From Prunella strophiata (Eukaryota; Chordata; Aves; Passeriformes; Prunellidae), in the NCBI GenBank assembly GCA_036583965.1, contig JAZBQD010000014.1, positions 40,348,990 through 40,412,989 of the forward strand: a DNA stretch of 64,000 nucleotides, in the 5' to 3' direction. The position numbers and the translations under genes are program-made. Below the pieces are notes generated by a model. That model saw only the letters and a list, made by a program, of their open reading frames with translations. It had not been told where the DNA came from and searched no databases. The number at the start of each line of letters is the position of its first letter. Within the stretch, counting starts at the first letter, position 1. This document shows, one piece after another, positions 51,311-64,000 of the stretch.

Positions 51311-52051
51311 TTTTTCCCCGTTCAGGACATTTCAAACCTTCCTTTGTAAACTAGTTCCTAAAAATTATTAGGAACTCAGTTCCTTATCCTTATAATGTGC
51401 TGGAATCACCTCTAGACTGTTTCCCTTTCCACTGGTTTGCCATTATCTTTCATTAAGAAGTTAAATCTATTGCTAGAAACCAAATTTCATTTTTTGTTGT
51501 ATCTCTGCAAGACAAACCAGCACCATAAATGATTTCAATTTCTGGTTGCCTGTTAATGACTTTGGCAGTAGTTGCTTTTTTTAACCATAGGACACTGCTC
51601 CTTTTTGAAATCCTTTACCACCTCCTTAGTAGTATCCTACAGCTACCTTCTCATTACATTCAACTTTTCTATTCATACAGTATAGGCTTCTCCACACTCT
51701 TGGCTTGTCTTAGTGTGATTCATAGTTTTTACATACATTCACAGTTCTGCACTGTTTCTTCCTCTCTGATATTACAGAAACAATGTGCATCATAAAAATG
51801 AGCTTCCTAAATTACATTTTCTGACTGACCGTGACACTAACCACACAGAATTTCAAAGATTGCATAGAGGATAACCTGATACTTCCCATATTAAGTAGTA
51901 CTACAACCTTCTTTGATTTATCTTTTAATCTGCACTACCTTATCTCAAAAATATTATATAAATAGCTAAGGGTAAATTTTCTGAAGACATCTGCTAAGGC
52001 ATTATTTCCTTTACCAACCATCAAGATGTTATTTGTATTTGCTTTTAATAG

Positions 52052-52284
52052 GTATAGATGATACAGAATCAGTAATTACTGTCCCTTGTGTTTGTAGACT
52101 TTCTTCTGAGGCAAAACACACATTTACAAAATACCCAGAGCATAATATGTATTTTAGAATGTTGACAGATGTTGAAAACAAGCATAGCTCATCTGAAGTT
52201 TTTCCAGACAGCATTTATTGTGTTCTGGAAAATGCCTTTATGCCTCCAGAGCTGGTTGCAGATCTCTTACTAATTGCACAATAT
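52052..52284 (+). other. Coding-like plus-strand segment with splice signals, unassigned
   Basis: Acceptor TTTGCTTTTAATAG and a possible GTAGGT donor bound 233 bases open in one frame, IDDTESVITVPCVCRLSSEA through SIYCVLENAFMPPELVADLL. Without splicing the frame continues to TAA at 52308. Codon choice is coding-like. It is opposite in strand to the candidate gene chain, so it cannot belong to it. No family recognised. Confidence 0.28.
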
Positions 52285-52496
52285 GTAGGTTTTAATTTTA
52301 ATTTTTAAGGAATTAACTAATTTTTCATCAGGGGCATGTCTGAATGGGTCATTGTGTTTTAACAGAAATTGTCCTGGAGAGGGAAGGATGCTCTTCCAGG
52401 ATGGAAAAGAAAGAAGGAAAAGGGAGATGTATATTTTGGTATAGGCTGTAACTGGGGAAAAGTGTTATTTGGAGGAAATGACAATAAATCAAAGGT

Positions 52497-53013
52497 CTTT
52501 TTCATGGTTTAAGCCCAGCTGGAAATTAAGCCCCACACAGGCACTCCTCTTCCTCACCCCTCTAGTGAGAGAGAAAAAAGAGAGATTCTGAGCTAAGAAC
52601 AACTTACTGGAAACAGCAGTGAGGTAAGAAAATGAATAATATCAGCAACGCTATTAATAACAAAAGTACACAAAAAGGCAGGTGATTTACATACAAAAGA
52701 TGTATAACTGAGCAACCTAACCAGGTGCTGCGCAGCTCTAAGACAGAGAAAAAAATGTCCCTCCACCCCTCCTCATGCCCTGTTTCCCCCCAAGCTCAAA
52801 ACAATGGTAAGCAATGGTGGAGAAACACTCTGGTCAAGACAGTTGTTACCCCACTGCTCCTTGGAAAAAGGAACACCTGCCCTGTCCTGGGAGGCGAGAG
52901 CCCTTTCCCTGCCCCTGGCCATGGTGTAAGATAATATGGAATAGCACAATGACTTGGCCATGCACACATGGCTCCAGGCTCCACCCCTCATGTCCTTGGT
53001 AGGAACCAGGACA
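52497..53013 (-). mobile_element. Solo LTR of an avian endogenous retrovirus, inverted
   Basis: The same LTR family as at 24.75 kb in the opposite orientation. Read on plus it starts CATGGTTTAAGCCCAGCTGG, has GAGCTAAGAACAACTTACTG, and ends GGAACCAGGACA, the complement of the usual LTR start. About 515 bases, no adjacent viral genes. Overlapping short open frames inside it are not genes. It lies between candidate exons C and D of the unassigned gene. Confidence 0.82.
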
Positions 53014-53287
53014 GTCTAACAGAGAGGGTTTGGAGTGAGTGGCTTCATGAGTTTAAGTTGGAAGCCATGGTGAAAGGAGGGAAGAAAAGTCATACCATTC
53101 ATTACGCTGAACAAGAGCATGGGTTTTATTACCCTATTAATGAATTATAACAGTAGTGAGTAAAGGCCTTCCCTCAAACCACGGTGAGCTTGGAGCAAAC
53201 ACGTATGTATTCAGGCCTCCACTCAAAACTTCCAAGTGATTTTTAATGGGTACAGTTAGGTCTAAAGAAGGAGGAACATTCCTCTGA

Positions 53288-53503
53288 AAAGAACAGGATG
53301 TTTATGGATTCAAAGATCTCAAAGCTGAGGCAGGTGGCTCAGATGACTCAGACCAAGTTTCCATCCCTGAAGAGGAAGGGCCTTTGCACCTCTCAGCTGC
53401 CTCCCTCTGTAGCCCAGGGAAGGCATCTAGCCCAGAGTTAATAGAACAACCCACCACTTGCCTCTGCTGGTTGTTCTGCCACTATCTTCCCTCTCCTTTT
53501 TAA
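53288..53503 (+). other. Open acidic plus-strand segment, unassigned
   Basis: 71 codons open between stops, without a Met: FKDLKAEAGGSDDSDQVSIP, then EEEGPLHLSAASLCSPGKAS. It resembles an acidic Ser-rich protein segment, but no splice sites or family are evident. May be the antisense shadow of the neighbouring chain or chance. Confidence 0.15.
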
Positions 53504-53551
53504 AAAATTGCATAAAAGACTCCCACACTTAGCTCTGTTTTCAGATTGTTC

Positions 53552-53633
53552 TGTTTCCTAAACTTTGTGTTGGATACTGCATAACATTCATATTTTGATG
53601 AGAATACTGTGATACTTAAAGTGACAATTAAGT
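53552..53633 (+). repeat. 82-bp direct duplication, copy 1
   Basis: TGTTTCCTAAACTTTGTGTT through GTGACAATTAAGT is repeated 593 bases downstream at 54145-54226 with three substitutions. It matches no repeat family I know. Confidence 0.95.
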
Positions 53634-53889
53634 TTTGAACCACTAGTTCTTTGAATGTTTTCTTACATCCCAAGACTCCCTGCATAGAGTTAAGTCCCCC
53701 TCTAAGGTGTCACATGCAAATTGAGGCACTTAGGAGTATTCCTGAGAAAGTAACCTGTCTTCTCCCCATCTGTTAGTGCAACTGTATTTACTCTGGGGTT
53801 GTAACTTTGTTTTTGTAATGTGTCCCAGCTCACAATCCGAACTTTGAAAAGGTAGGAACTCAAATAGTGTATTTTCACAGGCTCCTTAC

Positions 53890-54115
53890 CAGAGACCCAG
53901 AAAGATTAGGCCAATCTCATTTCTGTTTATGTATCCAAGGACTAGTTCTTGTGCCACTGTTTCAGAGCTGAATCGCTTGTCCACCGGGGCTACAGAGGAT
54001 ATAGGGGTATTTAATACTTTCCACATTCTGAGTATTTTGCACACTGAATAAAAACATTTATTAAGACCAAGTGCCACCAACTTCTTCAACATCATCTCTA
54101 TTCCACAATGACTTC
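53890..54115 (-). CDS. Candidate exon C of unassigned gene
   Basis: 226 bases, phase 1 to 2, acceptor TTTCCATTAG, donor GTAAGG. Open throughout in one frame only: SHCGIEMMLKKLVALGLNKC, then FYSVCKILRMWKVLNTPISS and VAPVDKRFSSETVAQELVLG. The codon pattern is coding-like (many GNN codons) and the residues look helical. No family recognised. It is flanked at distance by the two copies of the 82-bp duplication. Confidence 0.4.
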
Positions 54116-54144
54116 CTAATGGAAATTATTTTGAGGTTATTGGT

Positions 54145-54226
54145 TGTTTCCTAAACTTTGTGTTGGATACTGCATAACATTGACATTTTGATGAGAATAT
54201 TGTGATACTTAAAGTGACAATTAAGT
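54145..54226 (+). repeat. 82-bp direct duplication, copy 2
   Basis: About 96% identical to 53552-53633 and in the same orientation. The two copies bracket candidate exon C (53890-54115). Confidence 0.95.
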
Positions 54227-54409
54227 GCCAAGTACTGAAATAATTTAGGTGCATCGGTATTATCATCAACTGTCTTTTTCAGTTACTGCCCTGACAAATA
54301 ACAAAATTTACCTTTTAGTAAACCATATAGACTGATATGAGTTCTTCATCAATACAGAGTCCTGTATTAACTGTTGCATAATTTGGCCCAGGATGACTGT
54401 TGATACTAC

Positions 54410-54609
54410 CTTGCATATAGCACCTCAGTTCATTCCCTAAATTTGTCACGTTTAGACTATTCTGGCTTTCCATGTTATTCCAAGATGTAATTTCAGTATG
54501 ACAGGTCTCTCTGCTTGCCTCAGGAGAACATAATGCCAGTAAAGCATGCAATCTTAGAATTAGGGAACTGGAACTGTTTTCACAATGTTTACCCCCCAGG
54601 GAAAGAGAA
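54410..54609 (-). CDS. Candidate exon B of unassigned gene, apparent +1 base
   Basis: Acceptor TTTTTTTAG and donor CAAG|GTAGTA enclose 200 bases. The long open frame reads GGKHCENSSSSLILRLHALL, then ALCSPEASRETCHTEITSWN. It joins exon A in frame only if the G6 run at 54594-54599 is really G5. With 199 bases the exon also ends in phase 1, exactly what candidate exon C needs. A homopolymer error or a true inactivating indel would both look like this. Confidence 0.33.
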
Positions 54610-54948
54610 CTAAAAAAATCTGAAGAAAGCAATTTGCCTGCAGACTAAGAATATGCTTATTCTATCAGATATAGTTTTCCTATTGTTTCACTACATTTAT
54701 GGTGATTTTCTTTGTCAAAGTAACTAGTACTTAGAAACAATGAAAAATCATACCCTGCAACTACAACTCTGACATAAAGAAATCAGCATAATTTTTAAAG
54801 AAAACTAGTGGGTTTACCAATTAATTTCTTTGCCTGCCGTACTGATTTCCCTCTAAAGGTTTCAAATCTCTTGAAAAAATACACTACCCTCCATAACACA
54901 GGGCTAACTTCCTGGGAAACCTAGAAGGGGTTGTGGCCTTCCCCTTAC

Positions 54949-55134
54949 CTGAGTAGCTGTAGATGGCTCAGATGTCTCCACATCATCTAACTGTGGAACA
55001 TCTGACAGTTTGCTCATCTCATCAGCTCCAAAGTAAGCTCCAAACTTCACCTCAGTATGCCAGGAAGGCAGGTGGGACTTTAATTCAGGTGGAGCTATCT
55101 GCACCAAAATATCCAGAATATTGTCTGACGCCAA
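54949..55134 (-). CDS. Candidate exon A of unassigned gene
   Basis: 62 codons open from a CCCTCTTGTTTTAG acceptor to a GTAAGG donor, phase 0 to 0. Residues begin LASDNILDILVQIAPPELKS, then HLPSWHTEVKFGAYFGADEM, and end acidic, DDVETSEPSTATQ. Codon choice looks protein-coding. It lies about 3 kb downstream of the USP15 stop and about 1.2 kb beyond the likely end of the USP15 3' UTR, so it is not obviously a USP15 exon. Confidence 0.45.
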
Positions 55135-56379
55135 CTAAAACAAGAGGGTCCTGGGCAGCGTTTCTTTACCTCTCCTTCCCTCCCAGCCTGGCTTTAAATT
55201 ACATATTGCTGTCACAAAATCCACCAAGTGGGAATTGCAAACTGTCTTCTGCTTCCTACTCTCTGTGACTGCCACATTAACAAAGTTAACTGAATCATGC
55301 AATTTTAGAGTTTATATTGACAGCAAACTTTTTGATGAAAAAAAGCACACTTAGATTTTTATCTGACATGATTCTTAACAGATGTTAGGATCCTCTTCTC
55401 CATATAAAGGATGAGTCGAGAATAACTTTTGATAAACACTGTAAATAATAATATACTTTCTCTACTTTAAAGCATGTCCACACTGGAAGAACTGTATCTT
55501 ACACATGAATATATGTTTTATAAACTTACTGAACTCCCAGAAACCTTTGAGACACTCAAATAGAGATATTACTGATTTTTATCTCTGATTAGGAAGCTGA
55601 TTATACAAACTGTGTCTGTGATATTGGAAGCCAAATTTACAAAAACAACAACAACAAAAAATAATCCATCTATGTACTTTTTTTCATAATTAGAAGTTAC
55701 TTTGATCAATTACTTTTAAATTCTAGTTGGATGATCTAATTATTAGTAGGTAAATACATTCCTTCAAATATAACATTCCATATGTGTTTGTTTATTTGCA
55801 TTTTCAAAGGGAGAATGAAGTACATTGGGACTCTTGAGTTATCAGATACTAAAGCTCCAATCTACTAACTCCTAAAGTACTTTGGTAAGTCAAATCACAT
55901 CCTTTGCTCTGTGTGGTTTTTCCAAACAAGTTTTAGGCTAACAAGATACGGAAAAAATGGGAGCATGAATATAGGGGGGGGCTCTTTGTATGTGTTATTC
56001 AAAGAGCTGATCACTTCTCTAGGATTACTTCCAAAAGCTTGTATCACTTCCCCCCCACCAACCCTGCAGGTTTGTCTCACCTTAAATACATTCGCTCATT
56101 TCCCAGCCATCTCACAATTAGTATATTTGCATTTGATTATTGTTACAGTATTACTTTCACAAACAAACAACATTATGACATTATTGTTTTTACAGTCTTA
56201 TAATGTTTTAGGGCCAATGACAAGAGAGAAACATTTTATATCTACTATCTGCTTGAAATGCTATTAATCTTGTTCTGTGTTGGTCATTACATAACCAGTT
56301 TGTAACTGAGAATGTAAGTCTCAGACAAAGACTACCCATGACACAAACACCGTGGGAAAAGAATTTGTAACAAAATGGA
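55135..56379. other. Intergenic, nothing recognised
   Basis: AT-rich sequence between the likely USP15 message end and candidate exon A. Short open frames on both strands have no coding signature. If the unassigned gene is real, its first exon and promoter should be here or upstream, but I cannot see them. Confidence 0.5.
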
Positions 56380-58089
56380 ACACTAAATAAGGCCTTGAAT
56401 AGCTTTATTGAAATCTGTATAAATAAACATGCGCATTTCAAATGTAAACCCAAGTGAACTCAAGTGCAGACAAAATTTTAACCTCTGTCATGCAGGAGGT
56501 TAGTTTACATTTAAAAAAAAAAAACCTCAAAGCAGCTTTAAAATACCAGGATGAAACACCAGTTTAATATCAAGGTATAAAGCAAAGCCATGTCCAACAT
56601 ATCTCATTTATATCCTGGTCAAATGCAATTTTTTAAACTTTTTAATGCTAACATAAATAAATAATTTACCAAAATGTGCACTCACAGAGTGAACTTTTAT
56701 TTACAATACACAATTTATAACCTATTGTATTTGATTAGTTCAAGTGAAGAACATCATACTTTTTGCTTCTTTTTTAAATTTTAAACAGTGGGACACAAAG
56801 CAATTCTCCAGGTAGTAGATATGTGACGTGTGCCCCCACATTTAAGAGCCCCTCTCAAAGGCAGTATTGTATGCAAATCAACAATACATTCTTCCAACTA
56901 GATCAATGGGAAAGCAGCAAATCAAAAAAATATTTCAAACTGTCACACTTATTTTGGCATCCTGGACCCCTGAACACAGTTAACTGAAATCCAACTTGGA
57001 GTTTGTATGCCTTATATACTGTACAGGTTCTGACTTGAACATGCAAATGCCAATTCTCTTACGAGTTACCTTTTCAGATACACTGTAAGGCTATGGTGAA
57101 TTCCATCCGGAACACACAAAGAAAATTAACAGGCCTACCTTTAAAGTGATTTTGTTAATTAGCAATTTAAAGGCAGGTCATATTGAAAAAATTCTCAACT
57201 AAGCCTGATACACAGTCATTACTATGGATACAGAATGCTATTAACTCTGACCTTAATACAGAGTAGTTTGCAAGCTGTCAAACTACAAAAACTGGGGAGA
57301 GAGAACTTATAGCACAATTTAAATTTTGGACTGTTATCAGATAAAAAATTATGCATGTCTCAGAAGCAAGATAACAGGAATTACGTCTGCAGAGTAGATT
57401 CCAACAAGCAACAATGGATACTTACATTTAATTGAAAACCCTTTTCGTTAATGCAGCATGAAATCCAGAACCTGTTCCACAGCAGAAGTAAGATAAACAT
57501 AATATTCTGGATGTTCCACTATGTCACAAAAGGTTAAAACACCTTTTTCAAGCTATTTCTTCTATTGTGACCAAATTAAAAAAAAAAAGAAAAATAGGGA
57601 GAAACAAGAACTTGTTTTTTCAAGAAAACTACTTTAGGTATTTATAACATTTTTACTTGTAGTCTGTTGGCAGCCTAAGGAACATGTATATATTCATCCA
57701 GAAACTAGACTTGGCAGTAGTATTCTTGCAGTACTAGGAAAGTAAATGTCAGAAGTCCACAGATTTAATATTTTAGTTATTAATTCACATCCAAAACAAA
57801 AGAAAACATAATCCATCAGAACAGCAGCAGAAAACTTAAAAGGGGTTTATTTATGATTTCCTATATATACCTTGTGAATATGAGACTGTAAATGCATTAG
57901 AGACAATTTCTGTTTAAGTTTTTATTTTTCACTTCAAGTACTGCACATGTTAAAATGTAATAAAGATTTACATTCTATTATCTGAAACTCCCCATCTCAG
58001 ATTCTTATTCTTAATTTGGTGGGCATTTTCACTCTTTCAATCCGTATCCCCAGTAAGAGAGTCTCTTTTATGGCTTCTAGTTCTTCCCA
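56380..58089 (-). other. USP15: USP15 3' UTR (extent inferred)
   Basis: Follows the USP15 stop. Candidate AATAAA signals on the minus strand are at 56701-56696 and 56409-56404. The latter is followed by a T-rich TTATTTAGTGTT element and would end the message near 56385. The extent is inferred, not proven. Confidence 0.5.
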
Positions 58090-58275
58090 TCAGTTAGTGT
58101 GCATACAATTTTCATTTTCTATATCATTATCATTTTCATTGCTGTCTTCATCACTTTCTAGTGGGATGCCTGTGGCAGCTGAAGCACCTTGTTTCGTTTC
58201 CCGGTCAAGTGGGAAAAAGCCAGTTCCACTGATTGTGTCCTGTCTCTGGTAGAAGAGCACATATGCTGCTTTGGA
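58090..58275 (-). CDS. USP15: USP15 last coding exon and stop
   Basis: 61 codons plus TGA: SKAAYVLFYQRQDTISGTGF, then FPLDRETKQGASAATGIPLE and an acidic tail ending CMHTN. Acceptor TTCTTTTACAG, phase 0. ETKQGAS has one Gln more than the mammalian form I remember. Confidence 0.97.
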   Translation of the reverse strand, partial: SKAAYVLFYQRQDTISGTGFFPLDRETKQGASAATGIPLESDEDSNENDNDIENENCMHTN

Positions 58276-58543
58276 CTGTAAAAGAAGGCAGTACATTATG
58301 TTCACAAGGCTTCAAACAAAACATTTACAATCCAGGTTACTAATGCTTTTTCTTTGCTTCCAAGTATACAAGGTAAAATTACAAAGAAATTCAGACTGTT
58401 TATGTTACAGTTATTTTTGCATGTTGTAGCAAAGCATTTTTGGTTTGTACTGTCCTTTGAAAGAACATAAACTGCTACCTATAAATTTAACACAAGTTTC
58501 ATAGTTTACTCTTCATTTTTCCTGCCCTGACACGAAAACATCA

Positions 58544-58738
<195 letters not shown>

Positions 58739-59124
58739 TTACTGTCAAACACTTCACATTTAACTAACTAAACCTCATTATCACTATTAAACATCTCTAA
58801 CACTTTATTTTTAGCAAAGAGAGTTTAATCACTAACATTTCCCTTCTAAAGTTGAATGTATACTGAAAAGGACAGTCAAAATACAATCCCTCAATAATTT
58901 TTTCTCTCTGCTTTCAAGGAGAAGCACAATGAATAAAAGTATTATGTTTTCTCTTTTCACAATATGCATAGCTAGAAGTATAAAAGAACATACAATTACC
59001 CTTGAAAGTTCAATGCATACAGATTTTTGTGTTAAAATACTTGTGAAAGCATTTCAAGGTAAAGGGAAAAAATTGTCCCTTGAGCATTAAAGAACACCAT
59101 TGATTCAAAGTGATCAGTACTTCA

Positions 59125-59391
<267 letters not shown>

Positions 59392-59679
59392 TCAGAGCCT
59401 TTTACTTCATATGTCCTAGAAAAATACATCAGACTACTCTGCCAGTGCATCTCTTTCACTCTGTGAGAAATGGAACAGGAACAAGCAATCTTCCATATTT
59501 TTACATTATTATAATTATTTTGCCAAGTTTATACTTTTAACCCAGAAGCATTTTGTCATTAGTTTACTGGATCCTCTCATGGAAGCTGAGAACAAATCCA
59601 TTTTATGTAATTGCTGTATTAAACACATGCCCTAGTCATGATTTTATACTTCTAGCATCAAAAATATTTGAATTTCTTA

Positions 59680-61830
<2,151 letters not shown>

Positions 61831-62199
61831 CTAAAGAGAAGTATTTCTTGAGTTAAGAGAACAAATGAAACAAAACTCATTTTAGTGATGTCGTCTTACT
61901 ATAAACAGTAACTACAAAGCTCCTATATATGGAAAAACTGATCAGAAACCATTCAAGTAAAAGGTTTCCACAGCTTCAGATTTACTTCCCAGTTCATAAG
62001 CCTCAGATTTGCTAATTACTTGGAAGTGAATATATGAAGTCTATTTACGACAACATATTTACTAAGAATAACATGAAAAAAAGATATAGTTGCTTCTTCT
62101 TGCGAAGACTTACAATCTTGTATGTCACACTAATTAAGTTGCCTTTTTTATGTTTAGTTTTTATTTGTGCTGGAAAAGGCAGCAACATAAACAGCTTAC

Positions 62200-62270
62200 C
62201 TCTGCTGCACTATCATCAAAGTATCTCTTCTTCAATTCAGGATCCCAATCCAAAGCAAGGAAAGATCTTT
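62200..62270 (-). CDS. USP15: USP15 coding exon
   Basis: 71 bases: E/G-type split codon, then RSFLALDWDPELKKRYFDDS and AAE. The acceptor ends TTAATCTTAG and the donor is GTAAGC, phase 1 to 0. Confidence 0.96.
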
Positions 62271-62576
62271 CTAAGATTAAAAAAAAAAGTTTTCTCTTAG
62301 TATTATTTCCTGCTTTACAATGAAATTGTATTAACTTTGGGCAAACACTCTTCAAAATAAATTAAACAATGGTATAATGTATTGATTACAAAAAAATTAA
62401 AGCACATAAAAATTCTGCATTTCAGTGAAGTCAACTGCAATAAAAAATTAGTTATTTATACAGGATTTACTATTTAAAAGAAAAATATATCAAACAGCAC
62501 ACAAAGAAAATGAAATGTGAGAGTCAGAAAAGAGTCTCAGAACCAAATACTGCCCACTCTCTTCCCTGTGACTTAC

Positions 62577-62852
62577 CATCAAGCCTAGGTTGCCTATCAT
62601 CAAATCTAATATGCCTGGTATCATCTTTGATGTAGTTTATGTCAGTATTGCCTAAATTATTGAACTGGAATGTAAACAATCGCTTTTTGTGTCCCGTGAG
62701 TGGTTGACCTTTGCAAGTATCCTCAGTACACAATCCATTTTCAGAGTCATTGTCACCCCCAACTGAGTCTTCTGATTGGCTGTTTTCATTCTCTGAGGGA
62801 AGTTCCTGATCCTGGCTGGATTCATCATCTTGCTCATCTGTCTCCATTTCAC
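62577..62852 (-). CDS. USP15: USP15 coding exon, acidic insert
   Basis: Completes Ser, then EMETDEQDDESSQDQELPSE and further acidic/Ser residues (NENSQSEDSVGGDNDSENGL). It returns to the fold at LTGHKKRLFTFQFNNLGNTD and ends DDRQPRLD plus one base. Acceptor TGCTTAAG, donor GTAAGT, phase 1 to 1. Confidence 0.97.
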
Positions 62853-62981
62853 CTTAAGCAATTGGAAGAATAAAGAGGAAGAAATGAGACAGAATGACAG
62901 TTATTGAAAAACACCAGAGAGTTAACTTCCATTTCCAATTCAACACCAAATACTAGACAAGTTTAGATATTCCAGTCTTAC

Positions 62982-63097
62982 TTGGAGATCCTTCTTCATG
63001 TATTCCATTTGGGCCATTGCCATTGATACCATGGTCCTTACAGCAATGCAGGGAACCTTCAGTGTCTTCACTTTCAGTACATGTTTTTACATATCGG
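62982..63097 (-). CDS. USP15: USP15 coding exon
   Basis: Completes Cys, then RYVKTCTESEDTEGSLHCCK and DHGINGNGPNGIHEEGSP plus one base. Acceptor TACATTTAG, donor GTAAGA, phase 2 to 1. Part of the flexible insert. Confidence 0.96.
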
Positions 63098-63880
63098 CTA
63101 AATGTAACAAGTGAAAGCAACAGTTAGAAGTAATGGATTGTTAAATTAATTTTCATTGTTCAAACTGCTAATTAAATTGTTATCACAAGTCCTTGCTACT
63201 GTACTGTATTTCTGCACTCCTTTCTGATTTACTCAGATTATTAGTTTTATTGCCAAACGTGTCTAGTGTTACAAGCATGTAGGAAAACCTGCTTGTATGT
63301 GTCTGCATATTTTTGGTAGCTACTTGATTCTTGGTCTCACTCTCTGTTTGTCCAGTATTCAGTTTTTTAAACTGCTCATCACCCATACTACAGAGAGAGT
63401 TGCATCAGCAGAGAAAGCAGCACAAATTTAAACTGGAGGTTATATGATTTTAATTTCTTCTACATAATGACACTAATTCTAGTCTAGTTTCAGAAAGTGT
63501 CTACCATGTACTTTTACAACATAAATCAGTACATGAAATTGAACAGTGATACAGGAAGTATAACCATAGCAGAATAACTGGAACACATTTCCACTTTACC
63601 AAGACCTAACAGCTAAGCATACAAGAGAATTATTTAACAATACAGATTGACTCTCTACTGTCTTTTCAAATAGTTTTTGGATGAGGTCATGGTACCAAAA
63701 AAATCAAATTAAAATCCACATTAGTGGCTAAAATTTTATATTTAATATTCAACAGAAAGCAAATACAAGTACTCAAATCTAATCAGTATGTTAGAAATGC
63801 TCATGAAAGTACATGCCTACTGACTCAAACTATTAGTAGTATTCTTAACAAACTAATTTTTCTTTTAACAAGAAACTTAC

Positions 63881-64000
63881 CACATTCTTAGCAGCAGTAG
63901 GTTATACAATTTATCTTCAGTATTGTTTCTAGGCACTGCTATGAGAAAAGGTTGACCAAATAGTAAAGAACCACTATGGCTGTAGCTAGTGTGCCTGCAC
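63881..64000 (-). CDS. USP15: USP15 coding exon (cut by window edge)
   Basis: Encodes CRHTSYSHSGSLLFGQPFLI, then AVPRNNTEDKLYNLLLLRM plus two bases of Cys, from the linker inside the catalytic domain. Donor GTAAGT, phase 2. Its 5' boundary is outside the window. Confidence 0.95.

Larger units (their letters stand above)
46483..55134 (-). other. Unassigned candidate spliced gene between USP15 and MON2
   Basis: A chain of open segments on the minus strand, each bounded by plausible AG acceptors and GT donors: 55134-54949, 54609-54410, 54115-53890, 50639-50522, 47131-47106, 46982-46895 and a possible last exon 46650-46483. Codon phases agree at every junction (0, 1, 2, 0, 2, 0) provided one G is removed from the G6 run near 54594-54599. 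The first three segments have convincing codon structure (G-rich first positions, few rare stops). No start codon exon was found upstream of 55134. I do not recognise any domain, and I recall no mammalian gene at this place. It could be a bird or sauropsid gene lost in mammals, a decaying gene, or partly a chance chain. The first segment is strongest and the last two weakest. Confidence 0.35.

Noticed and set aside
52725..53002. Overlapping open frames on both strands
   Set aside because: They fall inside the inverted solo LTR and have no coding character.
55911..56267. 118-codon plus-strand open frame
   Set aside because: Composition is hydrophobic and irregular, with no coding bias, and it lies antisense to sequence next to the USP15 3' end.

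Overview
The window looks like a bird genome, probably a songbird. Four CR1 LINE 3' ends (near 13.5, 30.3, 46.3 and 50.9 kb) and two avian retroviral LTR relics (24.8 and 52.5 kb) sit between exons of vertebrate genes. The DNA is AT-rich, apart from one strong CpG island at about 44.87-46.17 kb.

Two recognisable genes lie on the minus strand in tandem. USP15 enters from the right edge: its last nine coding exons run from 64000 down to the stop codon at 58090, followed by a 3' UTR of perhaps 1.7 kb. MON2 starts in the CpG island with its ATG at 45705. Its first 26 coding exons run down to 978, about 1345 residues, and the remaining exons lie beyond position 1. This USP15-then-MON2 order matches the vertebrate arrangement as I remember it. 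USP15 is a ubiquitin protease. MON2 is a non-catalytic relative of the large Arf-GEFs and acts at trans-Golgi and endosomal membranes. The two are neighbours, not pathway partners.

Almost every intron is GT-AG and codon phases match across junctions, with two kinds of exception. The last USP15 intron uses a GC donor. MON2 exon 6 lacks one base and exon 24 has one extra base relative to the conserved frame, most simply assembly errors.

The roughly 12 kb between the two genes is the part most worth study. On the minus strand it holds a chain of coding-looking segments with splice signals (55134 down to about 46483) whose phases agree if one base is removed from a G6 run. I cannot assign it to any family. 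It may be an undescribed or mammal-lost gene, or a decaying one. An antisense LTR, a CR1 end, an 82-bp direct duplication and a few open plus-strand segments lie among these pieces.

Introns are mostly featureless. The exceptions are a CpG-rich patch beside MON2 exon 20 that carries an in-frame upstream ATG, homopolymer and G-run tracts, and small tandem duplications.
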